A stretch of DNA of 64,000 nt from Styela clava (taxonomy: Eukaryota > Chordata > Ascidiacea > Stolidobranchia > Styelidae): contig NC_135264.1 in assembly GCF_964204865.1 (NCBI RefSeq), positions 4,618,001-4,682,000 on the forward strand, read 5' to 3'. The notes beneath the pieces were generated by a model. It saw nothing but the letters and a program-made list of their open reading frames with translations. It was not told the origin of the DNA and did no database searches. Position numbers and translations under genes: made by a program. Numbering within the stretch: the stretch's first letter is position 1; every line of letters starts with the position of its first letter. Below, piece after piece: positions 24,056 to 33,500 of the stretch.

Positions 24056-25237
24056 TTTGCAAATTGCATAATTTTGTTTGTACCATTTTTATAAAATTAT
24101 CGTGTATTAATGACACGATTGCACATAATTCTGGAAATTTGTCATCTCTTGAATAAAAAATTAATATTTCGCGCCACCAATATAGAAGAGACGTTATGCT
24201 GATCTTCAAAATATCCAAATTACGATATAACGATAATTTACGACATATAATAACCTGACTTCTGATTTCAGCGCCAGTGAGACATATTGAAACAAAACAA
24301 TTTTTACGTTATGTTTATTGCATGTGTTGAAGAATTTGCTTTATACTACAAAATGCATGTGAAACTTCTTAGATTACTAAGACATATTATAATGAAGTTT
24401 AACGTTTGTTACGTAATACAATACACAGTTTGAAACGAAGTAAAGCACTTTTACGGCTACGAAATGTTGTAATTTAGTAGGCTGGTTTTGAAATATTTTT
24501 AAAGTTATACAAAAATGCTCGGGGCTCTTGGTTGAATTAACACTTTAGCAAAATAAGCAGCGCGCATAAAGCATCACGGAATGGGCACCATATAAATTTT
24601 TATCGGTATCACAGTGTTTAATAATGTAAATCGAGTTGGTCAGACGATTTGGACCTCAACTCAATGGCTCGGTTGATATTGCTTATTTCTCTCAGTTCGC
24701 GTACCATCTTGCACCTCTGTATAAATGTTTGCAGGCATGAGAAGTATTTCCAAAAAATGTCACATAAATTGAACATGACTTAGCTTTTAATTAGCAGTTA
24801 TTACCGAAACCTATGCAGGTGACATGGAACACTCGTTTCGTTATATTTTCAAGCTTATATGAATACGTAATCTAACATTTTTTGTCAAAATATTTGTCCT
24901 GATCAATTTTATCAGCCGAGTATATTTAATTTCGACAACGTACTATGACAAATGAAACTGCATAGGCGATCAAACCGCCGGGATGCTCTCCACGCTGTAT
25001 CCTAAGTTGCCGTCAAATATATTTGAATTTACTGCTTATCGTGATGTATTTCTTCCACAGCCTGTCTACAAACTTAATCATTGTTCTCTGTGTGGAATTT
25101 AGGACCCGCCCATGTTTTACGCCACCACCCTTCAATAAGCACAAAACTGTCATATCACCCTTCAATGAGCACAAAAACGAGATTATACGCACCGCTGCGC
25201 AAAATTAGAAGAAGGTTTGCTACTAGCTTCACAGTGG
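24056..25237. other. Unique right arm of the foldback-like element
   Basis: AT-rich, with no convincing ORF. Near 25125-25185 there is a ~30-bp direct repeat (cacccttcaat-agcacaaaa, twice). The last 21 bp are the terminal inverted repeat. Confidence 0.6.
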
Positions 25238-25248
25238 TGAATTTATTA

Positions 25249-25404
25249 TCCACGATAACACGCGCTATTGCGCGAGAGAAATAATACGAGGAAAACGAAA
25301 TCAGCGAGGCATATCGTAATCAGTTGACGCTTCAGATGCGTCGGCAGTACAAACACTTATTAACACACAATAAAGGACAAACACTCGTTATTATATAACT
25401 GGCG
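25249..25404 (-). repeat. 5' LTR of the Ty3-like element, outer part (split)
   Basis: 156 bp that complete the 99 bp at 17087-17185 to exactly 255 bp. One difference from the 3' LTR is visible. TATATAAT lies at 25391-25398 region on the minus strand, near the LTR edge. Confidence 0.9.
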
Positions 25405-25640
25405 CTGTAATTCTTCAATACATATTTGGTTTTGGGTTTCGAAGTATGGTACGCTGAAAGCATACAACTATGAGCATATGCTTATTGGGAATGCATATCT
25501 ATTAGGCAGAAAACGTATCTACAGAACCGAATATGAACCAGTCGCCGAGAGGGGTGCGGTTATTTATGTATTTATTCATTGATATAACATGGGATTTACA
25601 TATTTATCCATGGGAGAGGAAAGCCGAGAAGAATGCCTAA
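25405..25640 (+). repeat. Right part of the dispersed repeat split by the LTR element
   Basis: Reverse complement of about 35975-36145. Begins ctgtaattcttcaatac, continuous with the left half (11682-11866) in the uninterrupted copy. A third, partial copy of the same family lies at about 28150-28250. Confidence 0.8.
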
Positions 25641-26045
25641 ATATATGGCGAACCACGGCCTCTCACAATCATAGCTCTGTCCTCCATATGAATCACATGG
25701 CTCTGCGAGCTATTCGTTTACCTATTAAAAATACTGATTTTAACTATAAATTACTCTAGGATATCTTGCCTTTGAAAACAAAAGCCAGAAATTGGAAGAA
25801 AATCAGGGAATGAAATGTGTGTATTATGTAATGGAGAACCTGAGTTTGTTTCACATATTTTCATGTATTGTAAATTACAAAAAATATTTATGAAGAATTT
25901 GTTTTAGATATATTAAAACTGATTAGAATACATTTTGTTATCAATTTGATTTTTGCATATCATTTAATTTTAACGATCCTTTATATAGTCATATAGATAC
26001 TGTTGATTTGGATGCAATTATACTTTTGTTATCAATAGTGAGAAA
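25600..26045 (+). pseudogene. LINE ORF2 C-terminal fragment joined to SINE-tail-like sequence (inverted partner 28640-29070)
   Basis: This stretch is an imperfect reverse complement of 28640-29070. The minus-strand partner encodes CVLCNEEPEFVSHIFMYC, a C..C...H...C finger of the kind found near the C-terminus of LINE reverse transcriptases; here the same region is broken by stops and indels. The first ~80 bp resemble the SINE tail in reverse. A remnant, not a gene. Confidence 0.55.
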
Positions 26046-26184
26046 TATTTCAGGACTGCTATTAACTATGTGAGCTATTTTTTCTGCAATGCAAAATACA
26101 TCTTGCGTCTGCTATTTACTATGTGAATTAATTTTTCTGCAAGTATTTCCATAACTGCTTTTACTATGTGGGCTGTTTTTTCGG

Positions 26185-26377
26185 TACTCTTGTAGTATGT
26201 GTACCAGGTTAGGTTACGATTCTCCTTATTTTTGTTCTATTAAAAGTTCGGGAATTGTCTGTGTTACACAAGTGAATATCCCCTACCGATAGAATTTAGT
26301 CCATTTACACAACTTGATATAAAATAGGCGAACAAAATTAGTTACCTTCATATTGGTACACATACTTCTGGAGCACC
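26185..26377. mobile_element. MITE, same family as 2645-2880 and 41074-41279
   Basis: Ends GGTACTCTTGTAGTATGTGTA and its near complement (TACACATACTTCTGGAGCACC), with a central region similar to the 41-kb copy. Target duplication is not clear because both flanks are T-rich. It sits inside a small tandem repeat (about 50-bp unit containing ctatgtgarctattttt, 26040-26180 and 26385-26460). Confidence 0.7.
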
Positions 26378-28640
26378 ATTTTTTTTGTAATGTAAAATAT
26401 TTAATATGTGAACTAATTTTTTTGGAATGCAAAATATTTTCTACAGCTTCTGTATTTTTCATATGTCACTTTTCATTTCATCGATAATACACATGGTCTG
26501 GCACATTGTTCATTCTTTGTGGAGATTTTGGTAAATTTACAGATGGAATAAAACCGACATTCAGCTTTTTTCTGTTTTACAACTGTAATACAAATTGAAG
26601 TATGTAAACCCAGTTGGTAGACACCGGAACCATGTGTACCAGGTTAGGGTCTACTACATACAAGCATTCCCAAACTTTTCAAGCCGCACCCCCTTTTTAG
26701 AATTTGTGAAGTCTTGCGCCCCACCTCAAAATAGTTAGCTAACAATAATAAGCTACAAATAACAGTAAGGCATAAGTACATTTTATTGGAAAAACAGTTG
26801 AAAATACATGGATGGAACGAAATAAATGACAAGTTTTGATATGCAAATATTTACAAGTTTTGATATGTATAAAATTAGCCAAGTCCAGAAGTCAGTATTT
26901 TAAACTAATAGAGAGAGAGAGTTTATTTCGTTCGTCAAACCATGAACATATATGAATTATAATAAAAAAAACAGATGCTCAGGTGTTTGACTGGGAGACA
27001 ACGTTACAACATTTGGGGTCATTTAACAGGTTCGGTGTTAAATTCTCCAATAGCTCTCATATACCGTATTCACTATATACATTATTCACAAGAATTTTTG
27101 ATTTGGAAAGTACTAAATAATCATGTTTTGTCCTAAGATCATCATTTATTCAGCTGATAAGTTGACATGTATTGCATATCAACTGCATAAAAATGGGTTA
27201 GCAAGGATACCTATTATTTGGAAAATTTGTCTACTAAAAATTAATGTGATAGGACATGGGTTTTTTATGAGCAAAGATGAGGAAAATTCTATTATTATAG
27301 CACTTTAATTATAAACATTTGATAATAGTAATGAAATCATGAGTATATTTCTTTATACACTATAATTTGAACACATCAAATTATAATACTTGATTATGAC
27401 TGGCAAGTGATTTGGAGGATAGTGACACACATTAATACATGATCAGGATTTGACCCTTCTCCAGCAGTTATATATATGAAATAAAGTGCTCATGTACTCA
27501 AGTGCTATATTCGGCTACAGAGCACGTATCATAGAATGAATTTTAAGGCGAAATATTGATAATATACTGAAATAGCAATGATAAACAATAGGTTATTTTT
27601 AAATAAGTATTACCGGTACTAAAAAATAAATAAAGTGCTCATATACATATAGATATTTGGATACAGAGCAAGTATCATAGAATAAAATTCAAGGCAAAAA
27701 ATTGATTAAATACCAGAATAGCAAGTATAATAAACATTAAGATACTTTTAAACGAAGTATTACTAAAAAATAAATAATGTGGTCATGTACATAGATATTT
27801 GGATACAGAGAAAGTGTCATAGAATTTAGGGCGAAATATGGATGCAAGTATGATAAACAATTTGATATTTTTATAAAAAGTGTTACTAACAAATAAAATA
27901 ATAGATTATGGAGTTCCAGCAAGTGTGCTCATAACAAATAAAAAGATAGCAATTCATTTACCACAGTGAATTAAATTCATTACACATTACTACTTGCTAT
28001 AACACGGCGGGCACATGATACTCATCGTGTTTTAAACTTTTTTAAAGGTTTTGCTCGCTCTCCAGAACTCTCCATTTTTTATTTGTTTGTATTGTCAGAT
28101 TGTGGACTTTTCAAAATAAACTATCTATATCAATGAATACAATATCCCAGGTCACCACTTGGCTGGTTCATATTCTGTTCTGTAGTTAAGTTTTCTGCCT
28201 AATAAATGGTATGTATTCCCAATAAGCATTACAGTATGCTCATTCGTTCACCCATTGAGTGATTTTAATTACGGTTAATATAAATAAGTTCATATTCCAT
28301 GTTGCATCCATGATTCAGTATTTATTTTGTTCAATTCCAGTAGTAATCCATACCATAATTAGGTTATTTTAATAAATGCATTGATATAAAACAATAAAAA
28401 TGAAATTAGTCAATATAAAATACATATCATAAACATATAATTTTCTTTTTGAAATAACACTTTACATAAATTTTGCAATTCCCTCTCAAATGGGTTGTTT
28501 ATTCTATAATTCTCTATATTTTTCTACATATTATGGCCATTTTTATCTGCTTTTTGAGAAAGGCAAAATGGGGTGTTTTATTTTCGAATATAATAGAATT
28601 TCTCATGGTCAAAATTTTATATCTCACTATTGATTACAAA
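26378..28640. other. Repeat-derived intergenic region
   Basis: Holds a hAT-like end near 26665 (cattcccaaacttttcaagccgcacc), a degenerate threefold tandem repeat at about 27475-27920 (unit near 150 bp containing aataaagtgctcat and ggatacagagcaagtatcatagaat), and a partial dispersed-repeat copy near 28150-28250. No gene seen. Confidence 0.55.
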
Positions 28641-29070
28641 AGTATAATTGCATCCAAATCAACAGTATCTATATGACTATATAAAGGATCGTTGAAATTA
28701 AATAATATGCAAGAATCATATTGATAACAAAATGTATTCTAATCAATTTTAATATATCCAAAACAAAATCCTCATAAATATTTTTTGTAAATTTACAATA
28801 CATGAAAATATGTGAAACAAACTCAGGTTCTTCATTACATAATACACACATTTCATTCTCTGCTATTCTTCCAATTTCTGGCTTTTGTTTTCAATGGCAA
28901 GATATCCCAGAGAAATAGTTAAAATCAGTATTTTTAATAAGTAAACGAATAGCTCGCAGAGCCATGTGATTCATATGGAGGACAGAGCTATGATTGAGAG
29001 AGGCCGTGGTTTGCCATATATTTAGGCATTCTTCTCGGCTTTCCTCTACCCTTGGATAAATATGTAAATC
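28640..29070 (-). pseudogene. LINE reverse transcriptase C-terminal fragment
   Basis: The minus-strand frame 28851-28669 encodes 60 residues with a C..C, H, C finger followed by helical, hydrophobic sequence, as in C-terminal domains of LINE polymerases. It has no catalytic RT motifs and upstream frames are broken. It forms a large inverted repeat with 25600-26045. Confidence 0.55.
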
Positions 29071-29075
29071 CCATG

Positions 29076-29288
29076 CGCGGCGGTGTGGCTCAACGGGCTA
29101 AGCGTTAGGAATACGCTCGCCACCGCACCTCTAATTACTCTGCATGGGTCCGCAGGTTCGAATCCCATGCAGGGATGGTTATGTGCAAGAGGATTGCTGG
29201 ACTCCTCGCCGCCGTTGGGTGATTCACGTAACCGCTGATCGGTTACGGCTTCCTCCACCAACAAGTCCATGCTTCCGAAAACAAACAT
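29076..29288 (+). mobile_element. tRNA-derived SINE
   Basis: The head has a pol III A box (TGGCTCAACGGG, about 29086) and a perfect B box (GGTTCGAATCC, about 29154), with spacing suggesting a class II tRNA ancestor. The body (gccgttgggtgattcacgta ... cttcctccaccaac) matches 44538-44826 and the minus-strand copies near 58510 and 63870. It directly precedes the intact LINE. Confidence 0.8.
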
Positions 29289-29368
29289 TACTCCCTGTTT
29301 AAGGATTCACAGGTTCTTGCATATACTTACTTAAAACTAATTTATATAGTCGTTCTAATCTGATTATA

Positions 29369-30307
29369 ATGGAAAGCAAAATTGACCAACTGAAGTCAAC
29401 ATTGGAACTGATGGAATCACGCATAACAAAGAATTTAAAAATCGAAATCAAAGCAATCGTAGAAGAGAGCATAAGGGACCTACTTGAAGATTCAATAACT
29501 GAACACGATAAGAAAATATCAAGTCAAATCAACGACTCAGTCATGAATAATACCCAACAAATGACTGAGAAACTGGAAACAATGTTTCTCCAGACTGACC
29601 AATTAGTTGAGAAGCTCTCCAAAGTAACTCAAGAACTGGAGTATCTGCGTTTCAACAATACTAAATTGGACACCGACTTATGCACTGTCAAAGCTAGTCA
29701 AGAATTTATTGGTGCAGAATTCGAGATTCAAAAAGATTATATTGCAAAACTGGACCAGGTGGTGAGAGATCTGACTGCAAAAAATGAAACCCTACTCAGC
29801 ATTTGTAACTCCCTTCAGCAGCGTTTTGATCATGACTTCGAAGACCTCGCGCAATATATGAGAAGAGAAAATCTTGAATTTCATGGAATTCCTTACAAAG
29901 ATGGTGAAAACACAGATAAAATAGTTGTGGGAATAGGGAAAAAACTGGGCATAACTGTTGAAAGGCTGGACATTTCAGTTTCGCATCGTCTTCCAAGGAG
30001 AGACTCGTCCAAAACTGGGCCCATCATTGTGCGTTTCACCAACAGAAATAAAAAGAATGAGTTTATAGCCAAAAAGTATGACGCGTCACGAATCAAAGAC
30101 TTTGGGATTACAGGTATGACCTCACTTTACATAAACGAAAACCTCACTAATTTCAGGAACAATCTTCGTTATAACTCGAGACTAATAAAAAAGTCTAAAA
30201 TGTTTGAGAGACTATGGACAACCAATGGCAACATTTATTTGAAGAAATCTAAAGATAGTCCTAGAATCCCAATTACCAAGCTCTCAGATTTGGATAAATT
30301 ATCCTAA
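29369..30307 (+). CDS. LINE ORF1 protein (312 aa), coiled coil plus RRM-like domain
   Basis: Residues 1-160 are rich in heptad-like L/I/K/E patterns and likely form a coiled coil. Residues about 165-245 (ENLEFHGIPY ... VSHRLPRRD ... PIIVRFTNRNKKNEF) match the RRM-like RNA-binding module of LINE ORF1 proteins, where the RxPR and ...FxNRxxK signatures recur. The C-terminal part carries YINENLT and a basic tail. Such proteins bind LINE RNA and act as chaperones in the retrotransposition particle. No stop or frameshift is present. Confidence 0.85.
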   Translation: MESKIDQLKSTLELMESRITKNLKIEIKAIVEESIRDLLEDSITEHDKKISSQINDSVMNNTQQMTEKLETMFLQTDQLVEKLSKVTQELEYLRFNNTKLDTDLCTVKASQEFIGAEFEIQKDYIAKLDQVVRDLTAKNETLLSICNSLQQRFDHDFEDLAQYMRRENLEFHGIPYKDGENTDKIVVGIGKKLGITVERLDISVSHRLPRRDSSKTGPIIVRFTNRNKKNEFIAKKYDASRIKDFGITGMTSLYINENLTNFRNNLRYNSRLIKKSKMFERLWTTNGNIYLKKSKDSPRIPITKLSDLDKLS

Positions 30308-30350
30308 ATTATTGTATTGATATATTTGTGTAGCCTACTGGACCTGTAAA

Positions 30351-33300
30351 ATGGCTGCCCAGCAGTATTGCTTTAACTGTTTTACAAGTAATAGTAGTCT
30401 TTGCAGTGCTTGTTTGAAATCAATTTTTCCATTTTATAGCTGCCCATATATAACAGACAATGAATTAGAACCTCTTGATACTACTGATTTCAATTTTGAG
30501 AATGTTAAACCCTGCTCATCACTTGAGACTATTGAAAATGTATATAACACCTTAGGCTCTTCGGGTACACCTGATAAGCGATTTACTTTGGCACATTTCA
30601 ACATTCGGTCTTTACAAAAGCATATCGATGAACTGTCAAACATTATATCTGATCTAAATTCAATTCCTACAGTAATAGCACTTTCTGAAACTAAACTTAA
30701 AGCAGACCCAATTGTTAATATTGATATTGAAGGTTATGATTTTTTCCATGCACCAACCAAAACTCATGCTGGTGGAGTCGGATTGTATATTAGGTCTCAT
30801 CTCAATCCTTTAATGGTGCCTAAATATAAGCTAAATGTCAACTCATGTGAAGAGCTTTGGGTTGAAATACCTATTCATTTTGAAAAGTTTTCTTCCATTG
30901 TTATTGGTATTGTTTATCGCCACCCAGGATCCAATGAATCTGATTTCATGAGCGAACTTAGCAACACGCTTCAGAATTTGGCATTCGATAAAAAGAAATT
31001 CATTATACTAGGTGACATTAATATTAATTTATTAAGCTTCTCAACATTCACAAGAGGTTTTCTTGAAATGTTGATGTCTCATGCCACTATTCCAGTAATA
31101 ACCCTCCCGACAAGAGTAACTAGTTCAAGTGCTACTTTAATAGACCATATTTATTCCAACATATCTGAAAAATGTGTTTCGTCTTTAGTTTGGCAAAATT
31201 GTATGACAGATCATTATCCTATTTTTTGTCAAATTCAACTTAGTCATGCATCTTCCCACTTTCAACATAAATTAAAACGTGACATGAGAAATTTTAATAG
31301 TGTTAACTTTGTTCAAGACGCCCTGAATGTTTTTACCTCTTATGACCTTTTTAATGTTAATCCTGAAAATTTTAATCTTCATTTCAGTGATTTCATTTCT
31401 AAAGTTTTAAGTGTATGTGACAACCATGCACCACTAAGGAACCTAACCAGAAAGGAACGTCAATTAGAGAGAAAGCCCTGGATATCAGCTGGCATCTTGC
31501 GCTCAACCAAAATAAGAGATAAATTGCATAAAACGCACTTTATTAACGGATCCATTGAACAAAAACAGCACTATAAGAGATACGCAAACAAATTATGCCA
31601 CTTGAAAAAGAAAGCCAAAGAGATATATTTTGCGAAACGCTTTGAAAAAAATATAAATGACCCAAAAAAGACTTGGTATACAATTAATTCATTAATAAAT
31701 TCAAAAACTAATAATAATGTTACGCAAAGATTAATTGACCAGCACTCAGGGAAGGTTGTTCATGATAGTGCTAAAATTTCATATATGTTCAATAGCTATT
31801 TTTCTCAGATTGGACAAACCTTATCTTCTGCTTTTCACAATGTAAGTGATCATGATCACCTGAAATTCATGAGTGCCCCAAATAAGTCGTCCATGTTCAT
31901 GGAAGATGCCTCATTAAATGAAGTAGTAAACATTATTAATTCTTTAAAAACAAACAAAGCAACTGGATACGATCAATTACCAGCTTATCTCATAAAACTT
32001 CTCTGCAGTACCATAAGTCCCATACTCTGTAAACTCTTCAATTACTCTGTGCTTTATGGTGTATTTCCAGACCATCTTAAAGTTGCCAGAGTTGTTCCTG
32101 TATATAAATCTGGAAAAAAGGACGAGGTATCCAATTATCGACCCATTTCCATACTGTCATGTCTCTCTATTGTTTTTGAAAAGTTGATGCTGAGTCGCCT
32201 TCAAAATTTTCTAAATAAACATTGTATTATTAATAGCGATCAATTTGGCTTTCGAAATCAACATTCAACATCACATGCAATTCTAGATATTATCAGTAAA
32301 TATTATGAAATCATAGATAAGGGCTTGGTTGGCTGTAGTATATTTTTGGACTTAAAAAAAGCATTCGACACAGTTGATCACAAAATACTTATTAGCAAAT
32401 TGCAACATTATGGAATTCGCGGCACTGTCAGTAAATTGTTTTCTAGTTACCTGCGCAATCGCTATCAATTTGTCTCATTCTCTGCCAATGAATCACCTCA
32501 TGAACTTGTTTCTGTCGGCGTGCCCCAGGGCTCAGTTCTTGGCCCGACTCTGTTCCTTGTTTACATTAATGATGTGGTGAACACTACTTCAGCAATTGTC
32601 AAACTTTTTGCTGACGACACGAGCACAACGTCAATATCCTCCAGTGTTATTGATTTGACCAGTCAAGTTGAACAAAACCTACTAAATGTCTCCCAGTGGA
32701 TGAAATCTAATAAATTAACTATAAATCCTGAGAAAACACAAGTTCTATTAATTAATCATCCTTGTAATATAAATAAACATGCACCTGGTCCTAATTTCAC
32801 TCTAAATGGTGTCAGTTTGAAAGTACGCGACTCTATTAAATACCTTGGTATATTCATTGATAATAGGCTTAAATGGGATGACCACATCAACTCCCTTAAA
32901 CTAAAACTGTCTAGAGCTGTTGGAGTAATGACAAGACTAAAAAGGTTGATTCCTAAAAAAATCATGCGCACTGTTTATTTCTCTCTCTTTTTTTCTCACT
33001 TACAGTATGGAATAGTGGCATGGGGTTCCGCAAATAAGATTAGACTTAATGCTCTTTCTGTTCTACAAAATAGAGCTCTTCGAGTTATGACTAATACTCC
33101 CTTGCGTCATAGTATGAGCCCCATTTACAAGAGTTTGTATATTCTAAAAATAAACGATGTATTTATTTATGAAGTTGCTAAATTGATGTACCAATTCAGA
33201 CATAATATGTTACCAGAGGCATTTATCTCGTATTTTACCGACTGCAGTTCTGTGCATTCTTATAACACGCGCTCTGCTTCTAAGGGTGCATTTTTTATTA

Positions 33301-33443
33301 CTCGAACAAATTCTAAATTTGCTCAAAATTCAATCAGAATCATGGGACCCAAAATTTGGAATGACATTCCTGACATTTTCAAAACATTTTCATATAGAAA
33401 ATTTAAAACTGAGTTCATGAAACACATCATATCCAAATATTAA
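30351..33443 (+). CDS. LINE ORF2 protein: APE endonuclease and reverse transcriptase (1030 aa)
   Basis: The N-terminus has a small Cys cluster (CFNCFTSNSSLCSAC, residues 7-21). The endonuclease follows: HFNIRSL, LSETKL, GGVGLYI, GIVYRHP, LGDININ, LIDHIYS and TDHYPI, the full set of APE motifs (about 80-300). The reverse transcriptase shows NYRPISIL, QFGFRNQHST, LDLKKAFDTVDH, GVPQGSVLGP and FADDT (about 580-770), then LTINPEKTQVL and YLGIFID. The C-terminal thumb-like region ends with WNDIP and FKTEFMKHI. All catalytic residues that I can identify are intact. It would nick target DNA and prime reverse transcription from it. Confidence 0.9.
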   Translation: MAAQQYCFNCFTSNSSLCSACLKSIFPFYSCPYITDNELEPLDTTDFNFENVKPCSSLETIENVYNTLGSSGTPDKRFTLAHFNIRSLQKHIDELSNIISDLNSIPTVIALSETKLKADPIVNIDIEGYDFFHAPTKTHAGGVGLYIRSHLNPLMVPKYKLNVNSCEELWVEIPIHFEKFSSIVIGIVYRHPGSNESDFMSELSNTLQNLAFDKKKFIILGDININLLSFSTFTRGFLEMLMSHATIPVITLPTRVTSSSATLIDHIYSNISEKCVSSLVWQNCMTDHYPIFCQIQLSHASSHFQHKLKRDMRNFNSVNFVQDALNVFTSYDLFNVNPENFNLHFSDFISKVLSVCDNHAPLRNLTRKERQLERKPWISAGILRSTKIRDKLHKTHFINGSIEQKQHYKRYANKLCHLKKKAKEIYFAKRFEKNINDPKKTWYTINSLINSKTNNNVTQRLIDQHSGKVVHDSAKISYMFNSYFSQIGQTLSSAFHNVSDHDHLKFMSAPNKSSMFMEDASLNEVVNIINSLKTNKATGYDQLPAYLIKLLCSTISPILCKLFNYSVLYGVFPDHLKVARVVPVYKSGKKDEVSNYRPISILSCLSIVFEKLMLSRLQNFLNKHCIINSDQFGFRNQHSTSHAILDIISKYYEIIDKGLVGCSIFLDLKKAFDTVDHKILISKLQHYGIRGTVSKLFSSYLRNRYQFVSFSANESPHELVSVGVPQGSVLGPTLFLVYINDVVNTTSAIVKLFADDTSTTSISSSVIDLTSQVEQNLLNVSQWMKSNKLTINPEKTQVLLINHPCNINKHAPGPNFTLNGVSLKVRDSIKYLGIFIDNRLKWDDHINSLKLKLSRAVGVMTRLKRLIPKKIMRTVYFSLFFSHLQYGIVAWGSANKIRLNALSVLQNRALRVMTNTPLRHSMSPIYKSLYILKINDVFIYEVAKLMYQFRHNMLPEAFISYFTDCSSVHSYNTRSASKGAFFITRTNSKFAQNSIRIMGPKIWNDIPDIFKTFSYRKFKTEFMKHIISKY

Positions 33444-33500
33444 CTGTAAAGCCAATAAGTACCATTTTAAATTGGATACTGATGTGGATATGTGTATAAA

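Larger units (their letters stand above)
17186..25237. mobile_element. Large foldback-like DNA transposon carrying inverted satellite arrays (8,052 bp)
   Basis: The ends are 21-bp perfect inverted repeats starting CCACTGTGAAGCTAG (17186-17206 and 25217-25237), flanked by an exact 11-bp duplication of the LTR target (17175-17185 and 25238-25248). Inside are about 190 bp of unique sequence, a satellite array in plus orientation, the same satellite in minus orientation, and about 1.2 kb of unique AT-rich sequence. No transposase or other coding region is readable, so the element must be non-autonomous. Inverted arms built from tandem repeats recall Drosophila FB and sea urchin TU foldback elements; duplications of 9-11 bp are typical of Mutator-like transposases. 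Assignment to that group is inference. Confidence 0.85.
11867..25404 (-). mobile_element. Ty3-like LTR retrotransposon, interrupted by an 8-kb element in its 5' LTR
   Basis: Two 255-bp LTRs bound the element: 11867-12121 (3' LTR in element sense) and 17087-17185 plus 25249-25404 (5' LTR, split). Their ends form CGCCAGT/ACTGGCG. Gag and pol are on the minus strand between them, with a primer binding site beside the 5' LTR and a purine tract beside the 3' LTR. Subtracting the inserted element and one 11-bp duplication leaves about 5.5 kb. Domain order Gag-PR-RT-RH-IN and no env agree with Ty3-type elements. A short target duplication (CAG, possibly 4 bp with one mismatch) is suggested by comparing with the empty copy at 36146-36155. 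Confidence 0.85.
29300..33500 (+). mobile_element. Non-LTR retrotransposon (LINE, CR1/L2-like), both ORFs open
   Basis: ORF1 (29369-30307) and ORF2 (30351-33443) are consecutive and separated by 43 bases. The 5' end is taken as just after the SINE; the 3' end is uncertain because no tail repeat or target duplication is clear. An APE-type endonuclease, no RNase H and the C-terminal SIRIMGPKIWNDIP motif point to the CR1/L2/Jockey side of the LINE tree. Intact frames suggest a young copy. Confidence 0.8.

Noticed and set aside
29076..29165. Functional tRNA gene
   Set aside because: A and B boxes are present, but no proper cloverleaf with a matching acceptor stem could be drawn by eye, and the same head recurs with a common body. 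It is a SINE.
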